A DNA stretch of 64,000 nt, taken from assembly GCA_013360445.1 (NCBI GenBank), contig JABWBP010000003.1, positions 22,150-86,149 on the forward strand. Reading direction: 5' to 3'. This DNA is from Calditrichaceae bacterium. GTDB lineage: Bacteria; Calditrichota; Calditrichia; RBG-13-44-9; J075. Shown here one piece after another: positions 54,053 through 61,612 of the stretch. The first letter of the stretch is position 1. Every line of letters begins with the position of its first letter. A model generated the notes under the pieces. That model made no database searches. It had not been told where the DNA came from and saw only the letters and a list, made by a program, of their open reading frames with translations. The position numbers and the translations under genes were made by a program.

Positions 54053-54129
54053 CACCTCTCCATCAAATCGCTGCGAAAAATAATAGATGCCGGGGCAGAT
54101 TAAAAGAGAAAAATCAGATCATTTTTGCT

Positions 54130-55428
54130 TCAGCGGCGGCGCTTTTTACGGGATTTTTTCTTCCGCTTGCGGCCAGATTTCGATTTTGGGGAACTTCCCC
54201 CGGCAGGGTGCGGAACAGCGGCGCTCTGTTTTTCCTCCCCGGCGATCCCCCGCTGTTTCAAGGCCCAATCCTTCAGGAAGGCGGTTGCTTCCGGGTATTT
54301 ATCGAACTGCCGTTCCTCCCGGCGAAATTCCGGGGTATGCACGAAGCGCCGCCCGTTTGCCCGGGTCTCCCCGTGTTTTTTGTGCAGCAGTTCGTGATAC
54401 ATCACGTAATCGAGCACGAATTCCGGCACCCCGGCGTGGTCTAAAGAGAGGGAGATGATGACCCGGTCGTGCAAGGCCTGGTAATATCCCATGGTAGCAA
54501 CGGTGAGCAGGCGGTTCCATTGCAGCGCCGGGCGGGCCATTTTCCCCTGGAAATAGCGCCGGTTCACCCGCTCGAAGCTGGCTTCCAAATCGTGAACGTG
54601 CCCTTTTAGCGCCTCCAACGGGGATTCGATGAACGACTCCATCTCGAACAGCACCCCGCTGAAATCTTCCGAGAGCGCAAAATCGTTGACCACCTCCGGC
54701 AGGCGCCGTTTTCGCTGCAGGGCGCTGAGCACAATATTGCGCCACACATCTTCCCCGGCATAGAGGAATGCTTCGTTGCATTTCAAGACCGCCCGATCCT
54801 GGTACGGCCGTATCCGGTAAAGAACCCGAATGTTGACCAGCAGTACATCCAGGGTCGGTTTCTTCAAGGAGCCGAAAAGGCTGCGCACCACCCGCCGCAC
54901 CCGGAGCAGGGTTTGAAGATGGGCGGTGAGGTTTTCCTCTCCGGCCAGGAATTTCATCCAGCAATAAACTTGCTGGGATGGGGCGGCCATATTCCGGGGA
55001 GCGCCGCCGTTTTGGGCGCAAAGCTCTTCCAGGTTGCGGATTCGCTCCCGGATTTCCTGCAACATTTCCTGCCGTTGCGCGGGCGATGCGAGAATTGCGT
55101 CCGCCTCGCGCCAAAGCTGTAACGCTAAGGATTCGCCGGAACTGACCACGTTGACGAGGTAGAAGGTGGGGTTGGCGGCGGGCGCGCCGGCTTCAACCAG
55201 GGGCAAACGGTCCAGGTCAAGATTCTTCAAAAAGCGATAGGCGTTGCGCGAAGGCGCCGGTAGTTGCTCGGGAGTGGCGCGGTGTTCCCGGCAAATGGCT
55301 TCCACCTGCTGAAGAAAATCCCGCACGCGCTGTTTGAAAGAGTCCGCTTCCTCGCGGGGAATTCCCGCCTGGAGAGAGCGGCGTACGTAGTTCAAAAAAC
55401 CGACCACCCCGGTAATTCGAAGCTGCAA
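54130..55428 (-). CDS. SprT-like zinc metallopeptidase with basic tail
   Basis: The protein has 432 residues. Only the C-terminal third is recognisable: YVMYHELLHKKHGETRANGRRFVHTPEFR, with HELLH near residue 345 and a third ligand His near 364, as in SprT-like peptidases. Relatives of this family cut DNA-protein crosslinks. The first 220 residues are mostly helical and match no family I know. The end is a lysine/arginine tail (KSKSGRKRKKKSRKKRRR) that could bind nucleic acid. TTG at 55428 has GGGAG nine bases upstream. It sits between the tRNA cluster and the permease genes. Confidence 0.7.
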   Translation of the reverse strand: MQLRITGVVGFLNYVRRSLQAGIPREEADSFKQRVRDFLQQVEAICREHRATPEQLPAPSRNAYRFLKNLDLDRLPLVEAGAPAANPTFYLVNVVSSGESLALQLWREADAILASPAQRQEMLQEIRERIRNLEELCAQNGGAPRNMAAPSQQVYCWMKFLAGEENLTAHLQTLLRVRRVVRSLFGSLKKPTLDVLLVNIRVLYRIRPYQDRAVLKCNEAFLYAGEDVWRNIVLSALQRKRRLPEVVNDFALSEDFSGVLFEMESFIESPLEALKGHVHDLEASFERVNRRYFQGKMARPALQWNRLLTVATMGYYQALHDRVIISLSLDHAGVPEFVLDYVMYHELLHKKHGETRANGRRFVHTPEFRREERQFDKYPEATAFLKDWALKQRGIAGEEKQSAAVPHPAGGSSPKSKSGRKRKKKSRKKRRR

Positions 55429-55469
55429 GGGTATGCGCTCCCGGTTTTAGATGAAAGATCGTTTTGAGC

Positions 55470-55730
55470 AGGCAATAGGCAGTTGGCAGTAGGCAGTTGG
55501 CAGTAGGCAGTTGGCAGTTAGCAATTTTGCGGTGTTCGTACAAGGTTGTTTTTTGCGGTATGCTTGCCTTCTTGTCCACATCCACCTGCCTATGGCGAAG
55601 CCCCCGCTGACGCGGCTGCCTACTTGCCCCCTGCCCCTGCTCCTGCCCCTGCCCACTGCCCACTGCCCCTACCCCCCTTCGACAAGCTCGGGCTTCGTCG
55701 TGAGCTCAGCCGAACGGGCAAGCCTGCTCC
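55470..55730. repeat. Repeat-filled spacer upstream of the SprT-like gene
   Basis: The 55429-55742 gap has no gene. Left: tandem AGTTGGCAGTAGGC words. Middle: CTGCCTATGGCGAAGC with GCTGACGCGGCTGCC (55586-55620), which recurs inverted at 61188-61221. Right: CCTGCCCCTGCTCCTGCCC words. Last: CCTTCGACAAGCTCGGG with GAGCTCAGCCGAACGGGC (about 55677-55722), a motif dispersed in many genomes. Confidence 0.65.
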
Positions 55731-55742
55731 TCGCCGCAAAGC

Positions 55743-56825
55743 TCACTTCCTCACCCGCAGCATCAACAAAATTCCCCCGATTCCGAAGACGATGTTCCCG
55801 ATCCAGGCGCCCAACAGGGGATTGAGAGCGCCATCGCGGCCCAGCACCTGCCCGCTGCGGATGAACAAAAAATAGACGAAACTGATCAACAGCGCCAGGG
55901 CAAATCCCAGCGCCGGGCCGCTGCGCCGCTTGCGGGAGGCCAGGGGCGCCCCGAACAGCACGATGATGAAATTGGCGAACGGGTAAGAGATTTTCATATA
56001 CAACTCCACCAGCCACTTCCGGGCGTCCGCGCCTAAGCTGAGCATTTTATCCACAAAGCGGTTCAACTCCGCGTAGTTCATCTCCTCCGGCTTCACCTGC
56101 AAATCCACCAGGTCTTCCGGGTGAATCCGGGAATCGGGATACCAGATCTCCTGGCGCTGCACAATTTCCTCTCCGGAAGAGGTAAATTTTCGCTGGATCA
56201 CCTCGCTCAGCTTCCACTCCTTGCGGGTGGAATCCCAGGCCATAAACTTTGCATCCCAGCGCTCCCGGATGGTATTTCCTTCCCGCCAGACTACATTGAC
56301 CCGGGTAGCCTGCTGCTTGCGGGCGTCATAGAAGTCAATGCTCACCTGGCGATTGTCGCGGTCTTGCAGGGAAATTTGCCGCTGGGCGCCAAACTGGGCG
56401 CGGGTCTGCTTGCGAATGTCATAGCGGTAAAGATCCAGCCGCAAGCGGTTGCTCTGCGGCACCACGGTTTCCCCCGCCACCCCGGAGGCCACGCTGATCA
56501 GGGCTGCCAGCACTAAAATCGGCAACACCAGCCGGTACAGGCTGACCCCGGCGGAGAGGCAGGCGATCAATTCATTATACTGCGCCATGCTCCCCAGGGA
56601 GAACAGGCAGCTAAGCAGCATATTCACCGGCAGCGTTAACAGGATAATATAAGGAACATAGTACACATAATACCGCACCGCATCACTGAATTTGGCGTTG
56701 TTGGCCAGGAACTCGTCGAGGTGTTCGATCAAATCGACCACGATAAAGATAACGATGAAGGCCAGGGTGGTGTAGAACAGGATCGTCAAAAATTTTTTGA
56801 TGATATAGCGGTCTAAAAGTCTCAT
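55743..56825 (-). CDS. LptF/LptG-family permease (second of pair)
   Basis: The protein has 360 residues. Membrane helices flank a periplasmic jellyroll-like domain: N-terminal RYIIKKFLTILFYTTLAFIVIFIVVDLIEHLDEF, YVYYVPYIILLTLPVNMLLSCLFSLGSMAQYNELIACLSAGVSLYRLVLP, and C-terminal SYPFANFIIVLFGAPLASRKRRSGPALGFALALLISFVYFL. This is the LptF/LptG (YjgP/YjgQ) layout that moves lipopolysaccharide from the inner membrane with LptB. Assignment to F or G is not safe. ATG at 56825 lies five bases after the stop of the upstream paralogue. Confidence 0.9.
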   Translation of the reverse strand: MRLLDRYIIKKFLTILFYTTLAFIVIFIVVDLIEHLDEFLANNAKFSDAVRYYVYYVPYIILLTLPVNMLLSCLFSLGSMAQYNELIACLSAGVSLYRLVLPILVLAALISVASGVAGETVVPQSNRLRLDLYRYDIRKQTRAQFGAQRQISLQDRDNRQVSIDFYDARKQQATRVNVVWREGNTIRERWDAKFMAWDSTRKEWKLSEVIQRKFTSSGEEIVQRQEIWYPDSRIHPEDLVDLQVKPEEMNYAELNRFVDKMLSLGADARKWLVELYMKISYPFANFIIVLFGAPLASRKRRSGPALGFALALLISFVYFLFIRSGQVLGRDGALNPLLGAWIGNIVFGIGGILLMLRVRK

Positions 56826-56830
56826 TTGGC

Positions 56831-58264
56831 TCACTCGCCGGTTCGGAAGAAGAATTGCAACACCTTGGGCAGCCGCTCCCACTGGATGAAGCGGGTTTCC
56901 CGCACGGTTCTGACGGTCAGGTAGATGCCGAATGCCCCCACCAGGATGTTGGCAAACCACATCGCCAGAAAAGGGGCCAGCAACTGGCGGTCGGCCAGCT
57001 CCTCCCCGCCGATCAAGCAGGTCCAATATAAGAGGAAAAAACCGATGCTAAAAGAGATGCCCACCCCCAGGGAACCTTTCCGGGCGCGGATGCCTAAGGG
57101 AGCGCCGATCAATACGAACACGATGCAGGCAAAGGGAATGGAAAATTTTTTGTGGATTTCTACCTGATATTTGTAAATCTGTTTCTCGAAATAATTCTTA
57201 TTGCTGGCCGTGGAACTGATTTTCTGCGCTGCCGCCTGCACTTTGTGGGAAGCGCGGGACACGGCCTGATATTTTTCGCTGACGTTCATTTCCCGTTTTT
57301 TCCCCTTTGCGCCGGCCAGCCGGGCGGCAATGGTTTCCGGGGGAATCAGAAAATTCGCAGTCTCCGCCCGGATGGTGGAATCCGCCCGGGCGATCTCCCG
57401 CCGGTAATTGTTCACCTGCTCGTTCATCATGCGGATATTCATTTCCCGGTCGCCGCGCTGCAAGTCTTCCACCCGTTTGAATATCAGATCTTCGGCAGGA
57501 ATATAAAACACGTTGCGGGTAAAATTCAGGCGGCGGTATTCGGAATAATCCTGGGTGTTGACTTCGTGGATCTCCCCTTCGAACAGGGTAAACACCAGCT
57601 GCGCCCGCTCCCGGTCGAACACCAGGTAGCCGTGGTCGGCAATCACGGTGCGCTGCAGTTGCGCCTGGCTGAAGTCGAAGATGGTAATCTTTTTTAGCTT
57701 ATCCGCCGAATTATTGGCATAATTGGGATCGAGGACGTTGCTTTTATCGGCTAACTCCTTCTGGATGGGTTTTTGGATTTCCTGTACCAGAAGATTGAAG
57801 TTGTTGAGCTTCAAATAAATCCCTTCCTCCAATTCCAGGGTCGGCTTCTTTTGGGAAATGCTGCGGAAAAGCAGCCGGGCGCGGTGGTTGTATTCCGGCA
57901 GTACCTGATCGTTGTACCATATCATCGCAATGGTCAATGCCGCCGCCCAGATCAAAGCCGGGCGAACGATGCGATAGAGATTGATGCCGGAGGTTTTCAA
58001 CACCGTGATCTCGTTATCCGCGGAGAGCCGCCCGAAAGCCATCAGCGCCGCCACCAGCACCGACATCGGCACCGCCAGGGCCAGCATCCAGGCCAGGTTC
58101 AGGTACACGAACTCCAGGATGGTTGCCAGGGAAAGCCCCTTCCCGAACAGCTTGCCGATGTACTGCACGATAAATTTGGTTACGAACACGAACATGATCA
58201 CCGCTAAGGAAAATAAAAACGGCCCGGTGTGTTCTTTGACGATGTATCGGGAAATGATTTTCAT
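56831..58264 (-). CDS. LptF/LptG-family permease (first of pair)
   Basis: The protein has 477 residues, longer than the second copy because of an extended charged central part (residues about 250-370: RVEDLQRGDREMNIRMMNEQVNNYRREIARADST, SEKYQAVSRASHKVQAAAQKISS). Helices at both ends match the family: ISRYIVKEHTGPFLFSLAVIMFVFVTKFIVQYIGKLFGKG, LAWMLALAVPMSVLVAALMAFGRLSADNEITVLKTSGINL and FSIPFACIVFVLIGAPLGIRARKGS. The two permeases would form the heterodimer of the LptBFG transporter; LptB, LptA and LptC are not in the window. Confidence 0.92.
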   Translation of the reverse strand: MKIISRYIVKEHTGPFLFSLAVIMFVFVTKFIVQYIGKLFGKGLSLATILEFVYLNLAWMLALAVPMSVLVAALMAFGRLSADNEITVLKTSGINLYRIVRPALIWAAALTIAMIWYNDQVLPEYNHRARLLFRSISQKKPTLELEEGIYLKLNNFNLLVQEIQKPIQKELADKSNVLDPNYANNSADKLKKITIFDFSQAQLQRTVIADHGYLVFDRERAQLVFTLFEGEIHEVNTQDYSEYRRLNFTRNVFYIPAEDLIFKRVEDLQRGDREMNIRMMNEQVNNYRREIARADSTIRAETANFLIPPETIAARLAGAKGKKREMNVSEKYQAVSRASHKVQAAAQKISSTASNKNYFEKQIYKYQVEIHKKFSIPFACIVFVLIGAPLGIRARKGSLGVGISFSIGFFLLYWTCLIGGEELADRQLLAPFLAMWFANILVGAFGIYLTVRTVRETRFIQWERLPKVLQFFFRTGE

Positions 58265-58286
58265 GTTCTTATTTCGTTTCTGTAAC

Positions 58287-58319
58287 CTGAACCCCCCGGA
58301 GGTTCCAAATCTCCGGGAG
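58287..58319. repeat. Palindrome upstream of the Lpt permeases
   Basis: CCCCCGGAG and CTCCGGGAGG arms flank a GTTCCAAAT loop. It lies in the divergent spacer between the permease and histidine kinase genes. Confidence 0.6.
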
Positions 58320-58354
58320 GTTTCATTGAAGGAATAATTTAACCCTGCCTACAG

Positions 58355-58372
58355 GTTTACCCAAAGGGAAAA
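58355..58372. repeat. Triloop mini-palindrome abutting the histidine kinase start
   Basis: GTTTACCC (58355-58362), loop AAA, then GGGAAAA, one base before the ATG at 58374. It resembles the elements in the broken tRNA-Ser copies. Its right arm may serve as the ribosome site. Confidence 0.5.
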
Positions 58373-58373
58373 T

Positions 58374-60677
58374 ATGGATTATACCGGGTGCCGGCTTTTC
58401 CGCATCGCAGCCCCCGGAAAATCGGTTGATTTCCTCTTCCCGGTGTATTATTATGCTCAAAAACACGGCAGCGCCATGATCTTAGAAGTCAAAGAAATCC
58501 TGCAAGTGTTGGATCGCTTCATCGGCCATTACCCGATCTATTTCTACCTGGTCGATTCCCGCAACACCATTGCCTGGTTCAATCAATACATGGGGCAGAA
58601 CCTGCCGGAAATGCGCCTGGGGCAGCCCCTGGAGTGTTTCAAAGGATTCTCGCCCTGCCCGGAACCCTGCGCCGAATGCCTTCCGGCGGAAAAGAAATTT
58701 ACCCATGCAAAGGTGGAAAAAAACCTCTTGAAAGCCCGGGTCGGGCCGGCCGGAACGGAGCGCTATATCGAATTTTTCAACCTTCCCATTCTGCAACCGG
58801 ACGGGCAGGTGGAAGGGGTGCTGCGGCTGGGCATCGACGTCACCGAGGATGAAAAATTGCAGGAGGCCCTGCGCGAAACCGAAAAATTGTTCAAAGCCAT
58901 TGTGGATACCTCCGCGGACGCGGTCATCTTTCTGGACAATGAAGACCGTATCCTGAGTTGGAATAAGGGCGCGGAGGAGATTTTTGGCTACAGCGCGGGG
59001 GAAATTATCGGAAAATCCATCCAAATGCTGGTGCCGAAAGAGGTTCTGGACTTCGGGGAGTTAGATTACCTTCACGAGGTGCTATCCGCTAAAGGCATGG
59101 TGAAGAAATTCGAAACCCGCCGCCTGCACAAAAACGGGCGCACGGTGTACGTGGATATCTCCTGCAGCCGGGTCTATGATGAAAACGGGAACCTCATCGG
59201 CACCTCGGAAATCCTGAAAGATATCGAGGACCGCAAGCACCTGGAATTCGAACTGCTGCGCACCATTCACGAATTGTCCAAATTGAATCAGCTGAACGAA
59301 ATTATCCACCGGGTGTATGATGAGCAGGATATTCTGCGCATCATTTTGATCGCCATTACCGCCGGTGAGGGGCTGCGGTTCAACCGTTCATTCATTATTT
59401 GGGTGGACAAAAAGGAACAGATGCTCACCGGCCACCTGGCCATCGGCCCGGCGAACCCGGAAGAAGCGAAACGGATCTGGGGGGAGTTGCACCTGAATCG
59501 CGGGTTCCTGAAGGACATCGTTCAGGCTTACAAAATCGATCTGGAAGGAGCCGACCGCGGGGTAAATGAGATCGTTCAGCGCGTCCGGGTGCCGCTGCGC
59601 CGCCGCGACCATATTTTGATCCACGCGCTGCATCAAAAACAAGCCGTCCAGGTAAAAGACCGCCAGATACTCGGCTCCAAATTCCCTGCCCTTACTTTTG
59701 ACATCGATGATACCAACCTTTTTGATATTCTGGCCAGCGACACCATGGTCATCGCGCCGGTCTATTCCAAAAAAGAGCCGTTAGGCGTCATCATTGCCGA
59801 CAACAGCATCAGCCGCCGGGAGATCAGCATCGAGGACGTGGAGAGCCTGAAGCTTTTTGCCAACCAGGCCAGCTCGGCCATCGAGAACGCCCGGCTCTAT
59901 CATGCCCTGGAAGAGCGGATTTCGGATTTGCAAAACGCCTATCGCCAGTTGGCGGAGAACCAGGAGAAGTTAGTGCGGGCGGAAAAATTAGCCGCCATCG
60001 GGGAAATGTCCGCTAAAATCGCCCATGAAATCCGCAACCCCCTGGTGTCCATCGGGGGATTCGCCCGCCTGATCGAGAAAAAGATCGCCGAACCGGAAAA
60101 AACCCGCAAATACGCAGAAATCATCAAAGACCAGGTGGATAACCTGGAGAACATCCTGAATAACATTCTGAGCGCCGCCAACCCCCCGAAGCCCCAGAAA
60201 CGGGCGGTGGCCATCAACCATGTCATCGAGCAGGTGGTAGAAATGTTAGGAACCGCCCTGCAACAGCGCAATATCGAATTTTCCGCGGAGCTTCAGGAAA
60301 CTTCTCTCCCAATTTTCGGGGACGAACGGCTGCTCCACCAGGCTTTTCTGAACGTCTTCAAAAACGCCATCGAAGCGTTGGACGGGCGGTTGGAAGGAGC
60401 GATGATCCGGGTGACCACCCGGCCCTGCCCGGAGTATGTGGAGGTGCAAATTTCCGATAACGGCCCCGGCATCGAAACCGGTTTAATTTCAAAGATTTTC
60501 CAGGCCTTTTTTACCACCAAATCCCGGGGAACCGGGCTGGGGCTGGCGGTGGTGCAGCAAATCGTGGAATCGCACAGCGGCAGAATCGAAGTGAAATCGC
60601 AGCCAAATGAAGGGACCACTTTTTATATCCGCCTGCCCTTTGCCACGGAAGCGGCGGCGGAGACGGTTGAAAAATGA
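58374..60677 (+). CDS. Sensor histidine kinase with PAS and GAF domains
   Basis: The protein has 767 residues and no membrane helix. An N-terminal PAS-like domain (residues about 40-165) holds a cysteine cluster, CFKGFSPCPEPCAEC (Cys88, 95, 99 and 102). A second PAS follows at about 170-290 (IVDTSADAVIFLDNEDRILSWNKGAEEIFGY), then a GAF domain (about 310-530). HisKA has AKIAHEIRNPLVSIGGFARL. The ATPase part shows NVFKNAIEAL, DNGPGIE and GTGLGLAVVQQI. The next gene is a single-domain response regulator. ATG at 58374 is taken; ATG at 58476 is an alternative that removes 34 residues and leaves all domains intact. Confidence 0.92.
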   Translation: MDYTGCRLFRIAAPGKSVDFLFPVYYYAQKHGSAMILEVKEILQVLDRFIGHYPIYFYLVDSRNTIAWFNQYMGQNLPEMRLGQPLECFKGFSPCPEPCAECLPAEKKFTHAKVEKNLLKARVGPAGTERYIEFFNLPILQPDGQVEGVLRLGIDVTEDEKLQEALRETEKLFKAIVDTSADAVIFLDNEDRILSWNKGAEEIFGYSAGEIIGKSIQMLVPKEVLDFGELDYLHEVLSAKGMVKKFETRRLHKNGRTVYVDISCSRVYDENGNLIGTSEILKDIEDRKHLEFELLRTIHELSKLNQLNEIIHRVYDEQDILRIILIAITAGEGLRFNRSFIIWVDKKEQMLTGHLAIGPANPEEAKRIWGELHLNRGFLKDIVQAYKIDLEGADRGVNEIVQRVRVPLRRRDHILIHALHQKQAVQVKDRQILGSKFPALTFDIDDTNLFDILASDTMVIAPVYSKKEPLGVIIADNSISRREISIEDVESLKLFANQASSAIENARLYHALEERISDLQNAYRQLAENQEKLVRAEKLAAIGEMSAKIAHEIRNPLVSIGGFARLIEKKIAEPEKTRKYAEIIKDQVDNLENILNNILSAANPPKPQKRAVAINHVIEQVVEMLGTALQQRNIEFSAELQETSLPIFGDERLLHQAFLNVFKNAIEALDGRLEGAMIRVTTRPCPEYVEVQISDNGPGIETGLISKIFQAFFTTKSRGTGLGLAVVQQIVESHSGRIEVKSQPNEGTTFYIRLPFATEAAAETVEK

Positions 60678-60727
60678 AAACCGTGCGCACAACAACACCC
60701 GAACGCTGAAAATTTTCGGAGGAACTC

Positions 60728-61114
60728 ATGGCAAAAATATTGATTGTGGAAGACGAAGGAGCGCAGCGAATGCTCTACGAGGCCGAAATTGCCGATATGG
60801 GCCACCAGGTCATCCTGGCAAAGGATGGCGTTGAAGCCGTGGACCTGGTGCGGAAACAAAAACCGGAGCTGGTCATACTCGACCTGATGATGCCGCGCAT
60901 GCACGGCCTGGAAGCCCTGAAAAAAGTGTTGGGGATGAACCCGAATATGCCGGTGATCATCCACACCGCCTATTCCCACTACAAAGACGATTTCATGAGC
61001 TGGGCGGCGGAGGAGTATATCGTCAAATCTTCCGACTTAGGGGAGTTGAAAAATGCCATCAAGCGGGTATTGGCCGGCAGGGCAAAATCCGCCGGGGGCC
61101 GGGGGAGAAGGTAG
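60728..61114 (+). CDS. Response regulator receiver (CheY-like, no output domain)
   Basis: The protein has 128 residues. ILIVEDEGAQRMLY carries the acidic pocket, Asp52 in VILDLMMPRMHG is the phosphorylation site, and IIHTAYSHY and EEYIVKSSDL carry the Thr and Lys. It ends in a basic tail (RAKSAGGRGRR). No DNA-binding domain is fused, so it signals through protein contacts or as part of a phosphorelay. It is 51 bases after the histidine kinase and is its likely partner. ATG at 60728 has GGAGG upstream. Confidence 0.93.
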   Translation: MAKILIVEDEGAQRMLYEAEIADMGHQVILAKDGVEAVDLVRKQKPELVILDLMMPRMHGLEALKKVLGMNPNMPVIIHTAYSHYKDDFMSWAAEEYIVKSSDLGELKNAIKRVLAGRAKSAGGRGRR

Positions 61115-61120
61115 GGGCAG

Positions 61121-61221
61121 TTAAGCCGGGAGGGCTTAATGCCGACAAATTCACAGGGATGTGAATGCAGTTGTCGGCAGGGCAGGAGCAGCCGCGTAAG
61201 CGGTGGCTTCGCCAGAGGCAG
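61121..61221. repeat. Tandem hairpins downstream of the response regulator
   Basis: TTAAGCC/GGCTTAA (61121-61139) is followed by TGCCGACAA/TTGTCGGCA (61140-61179) enclosing ATTCACA/TGTGAAT (61149-61166). Then comes a 34-base block at 61188-61221 that matches 55586-55619 in inverted orientation at 31 positions. The region 61222-61350 has no gene. Confidence 0.65.
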
Positions 61222-61350
61222 TTTTGCACTCCGAAGTTGACTTTTTCGCAATGAAGGTCTATATTCAACCGTCAATAACGTCTTTGACATAAATCGGCTG
61301 TTTCCCATACCTCAAGAATGCCCGGGGAAAAAGTCGACGAAAAATTTTTA

Positions 61351-61496
61351 TACCGGTGACGGGAAGGCGGTGAAAATCCGCCACTGCCCCGCAACTGTGA
61401 TGGAGGACGAAAGCTCCTTGGCGCCACTGCCCCGCAAGCCGGGTCGGGAAGGCGGGCGAGTAGGATGATCCCTGAGTCAGGAGACCGGCCGGTGTA
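61351..61496 (+). promoter_or_regulatory. Cobalamin riboswitch
   Basis: Conserved pieces occur in order: ACCGGTGACGGGAAGGCGGTG, shown here as ACCGGTG and GGGAAGGCGGTG; AATCCGCCACTGCCCCGCAA; a peripheral hairpin; GCCACTGCCCCGCAAGCC; GGGAAGGCGGGC; and the B12 box AGTCAGGAGACCGGCC (61475-61490). The terminal ACCGG/CCGGT closes P1. It precedes a BtuB-like receptor and would switch the gene off when cobalamin is plentiful. Confidence 0.93.
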
Positions 61497-61560
61497 AGAA
61501 ACCCGTAAAAAATCTTCGCGGGAAGATTGGGTTTGTACTGGCCTGTTTTTTCAGCTTAGA

Positions 61561-61606
61561 AACCCCAATTTTTCCTGATTTTTCGGGAAAAGTTGGGGTT
61601 TTCTTT
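61561..61606 (+). terminator. Riboswitch expression-platform terminator
   Basis: AACCCCAA (61561-61568) pairs with TTGGGGTT (61593-61600), the stem continuing through TTTTTCC/GGGAAAA, followed by TTTTCTTTTT. The T-run ends seven bases before the BtuB-like ATG, so the hairpin may control both termination and translation. Confidence 0.75.
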
Positions 61607-61612
61607 TTGCGG

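Larger units (their letters stand above)
53971..54061 (-). pseudogene. tRNA-Ser remnant C (3' end lost, two insertions)
   Basis: The 5' acceptor strand GGAGAGG and D-arm match the intact copy. The T-arm and 3' acceptor strand are absent; sequence diverges after the start of the variable arm. One insertion (plus strand 54037-54052) sits between the acceptor strand and the D-arm. A second (53990-54010) sits in the anticodon loop at the same site as in remnant A. It lies immediately upstream of the intact copy. Confidence 0.75.
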
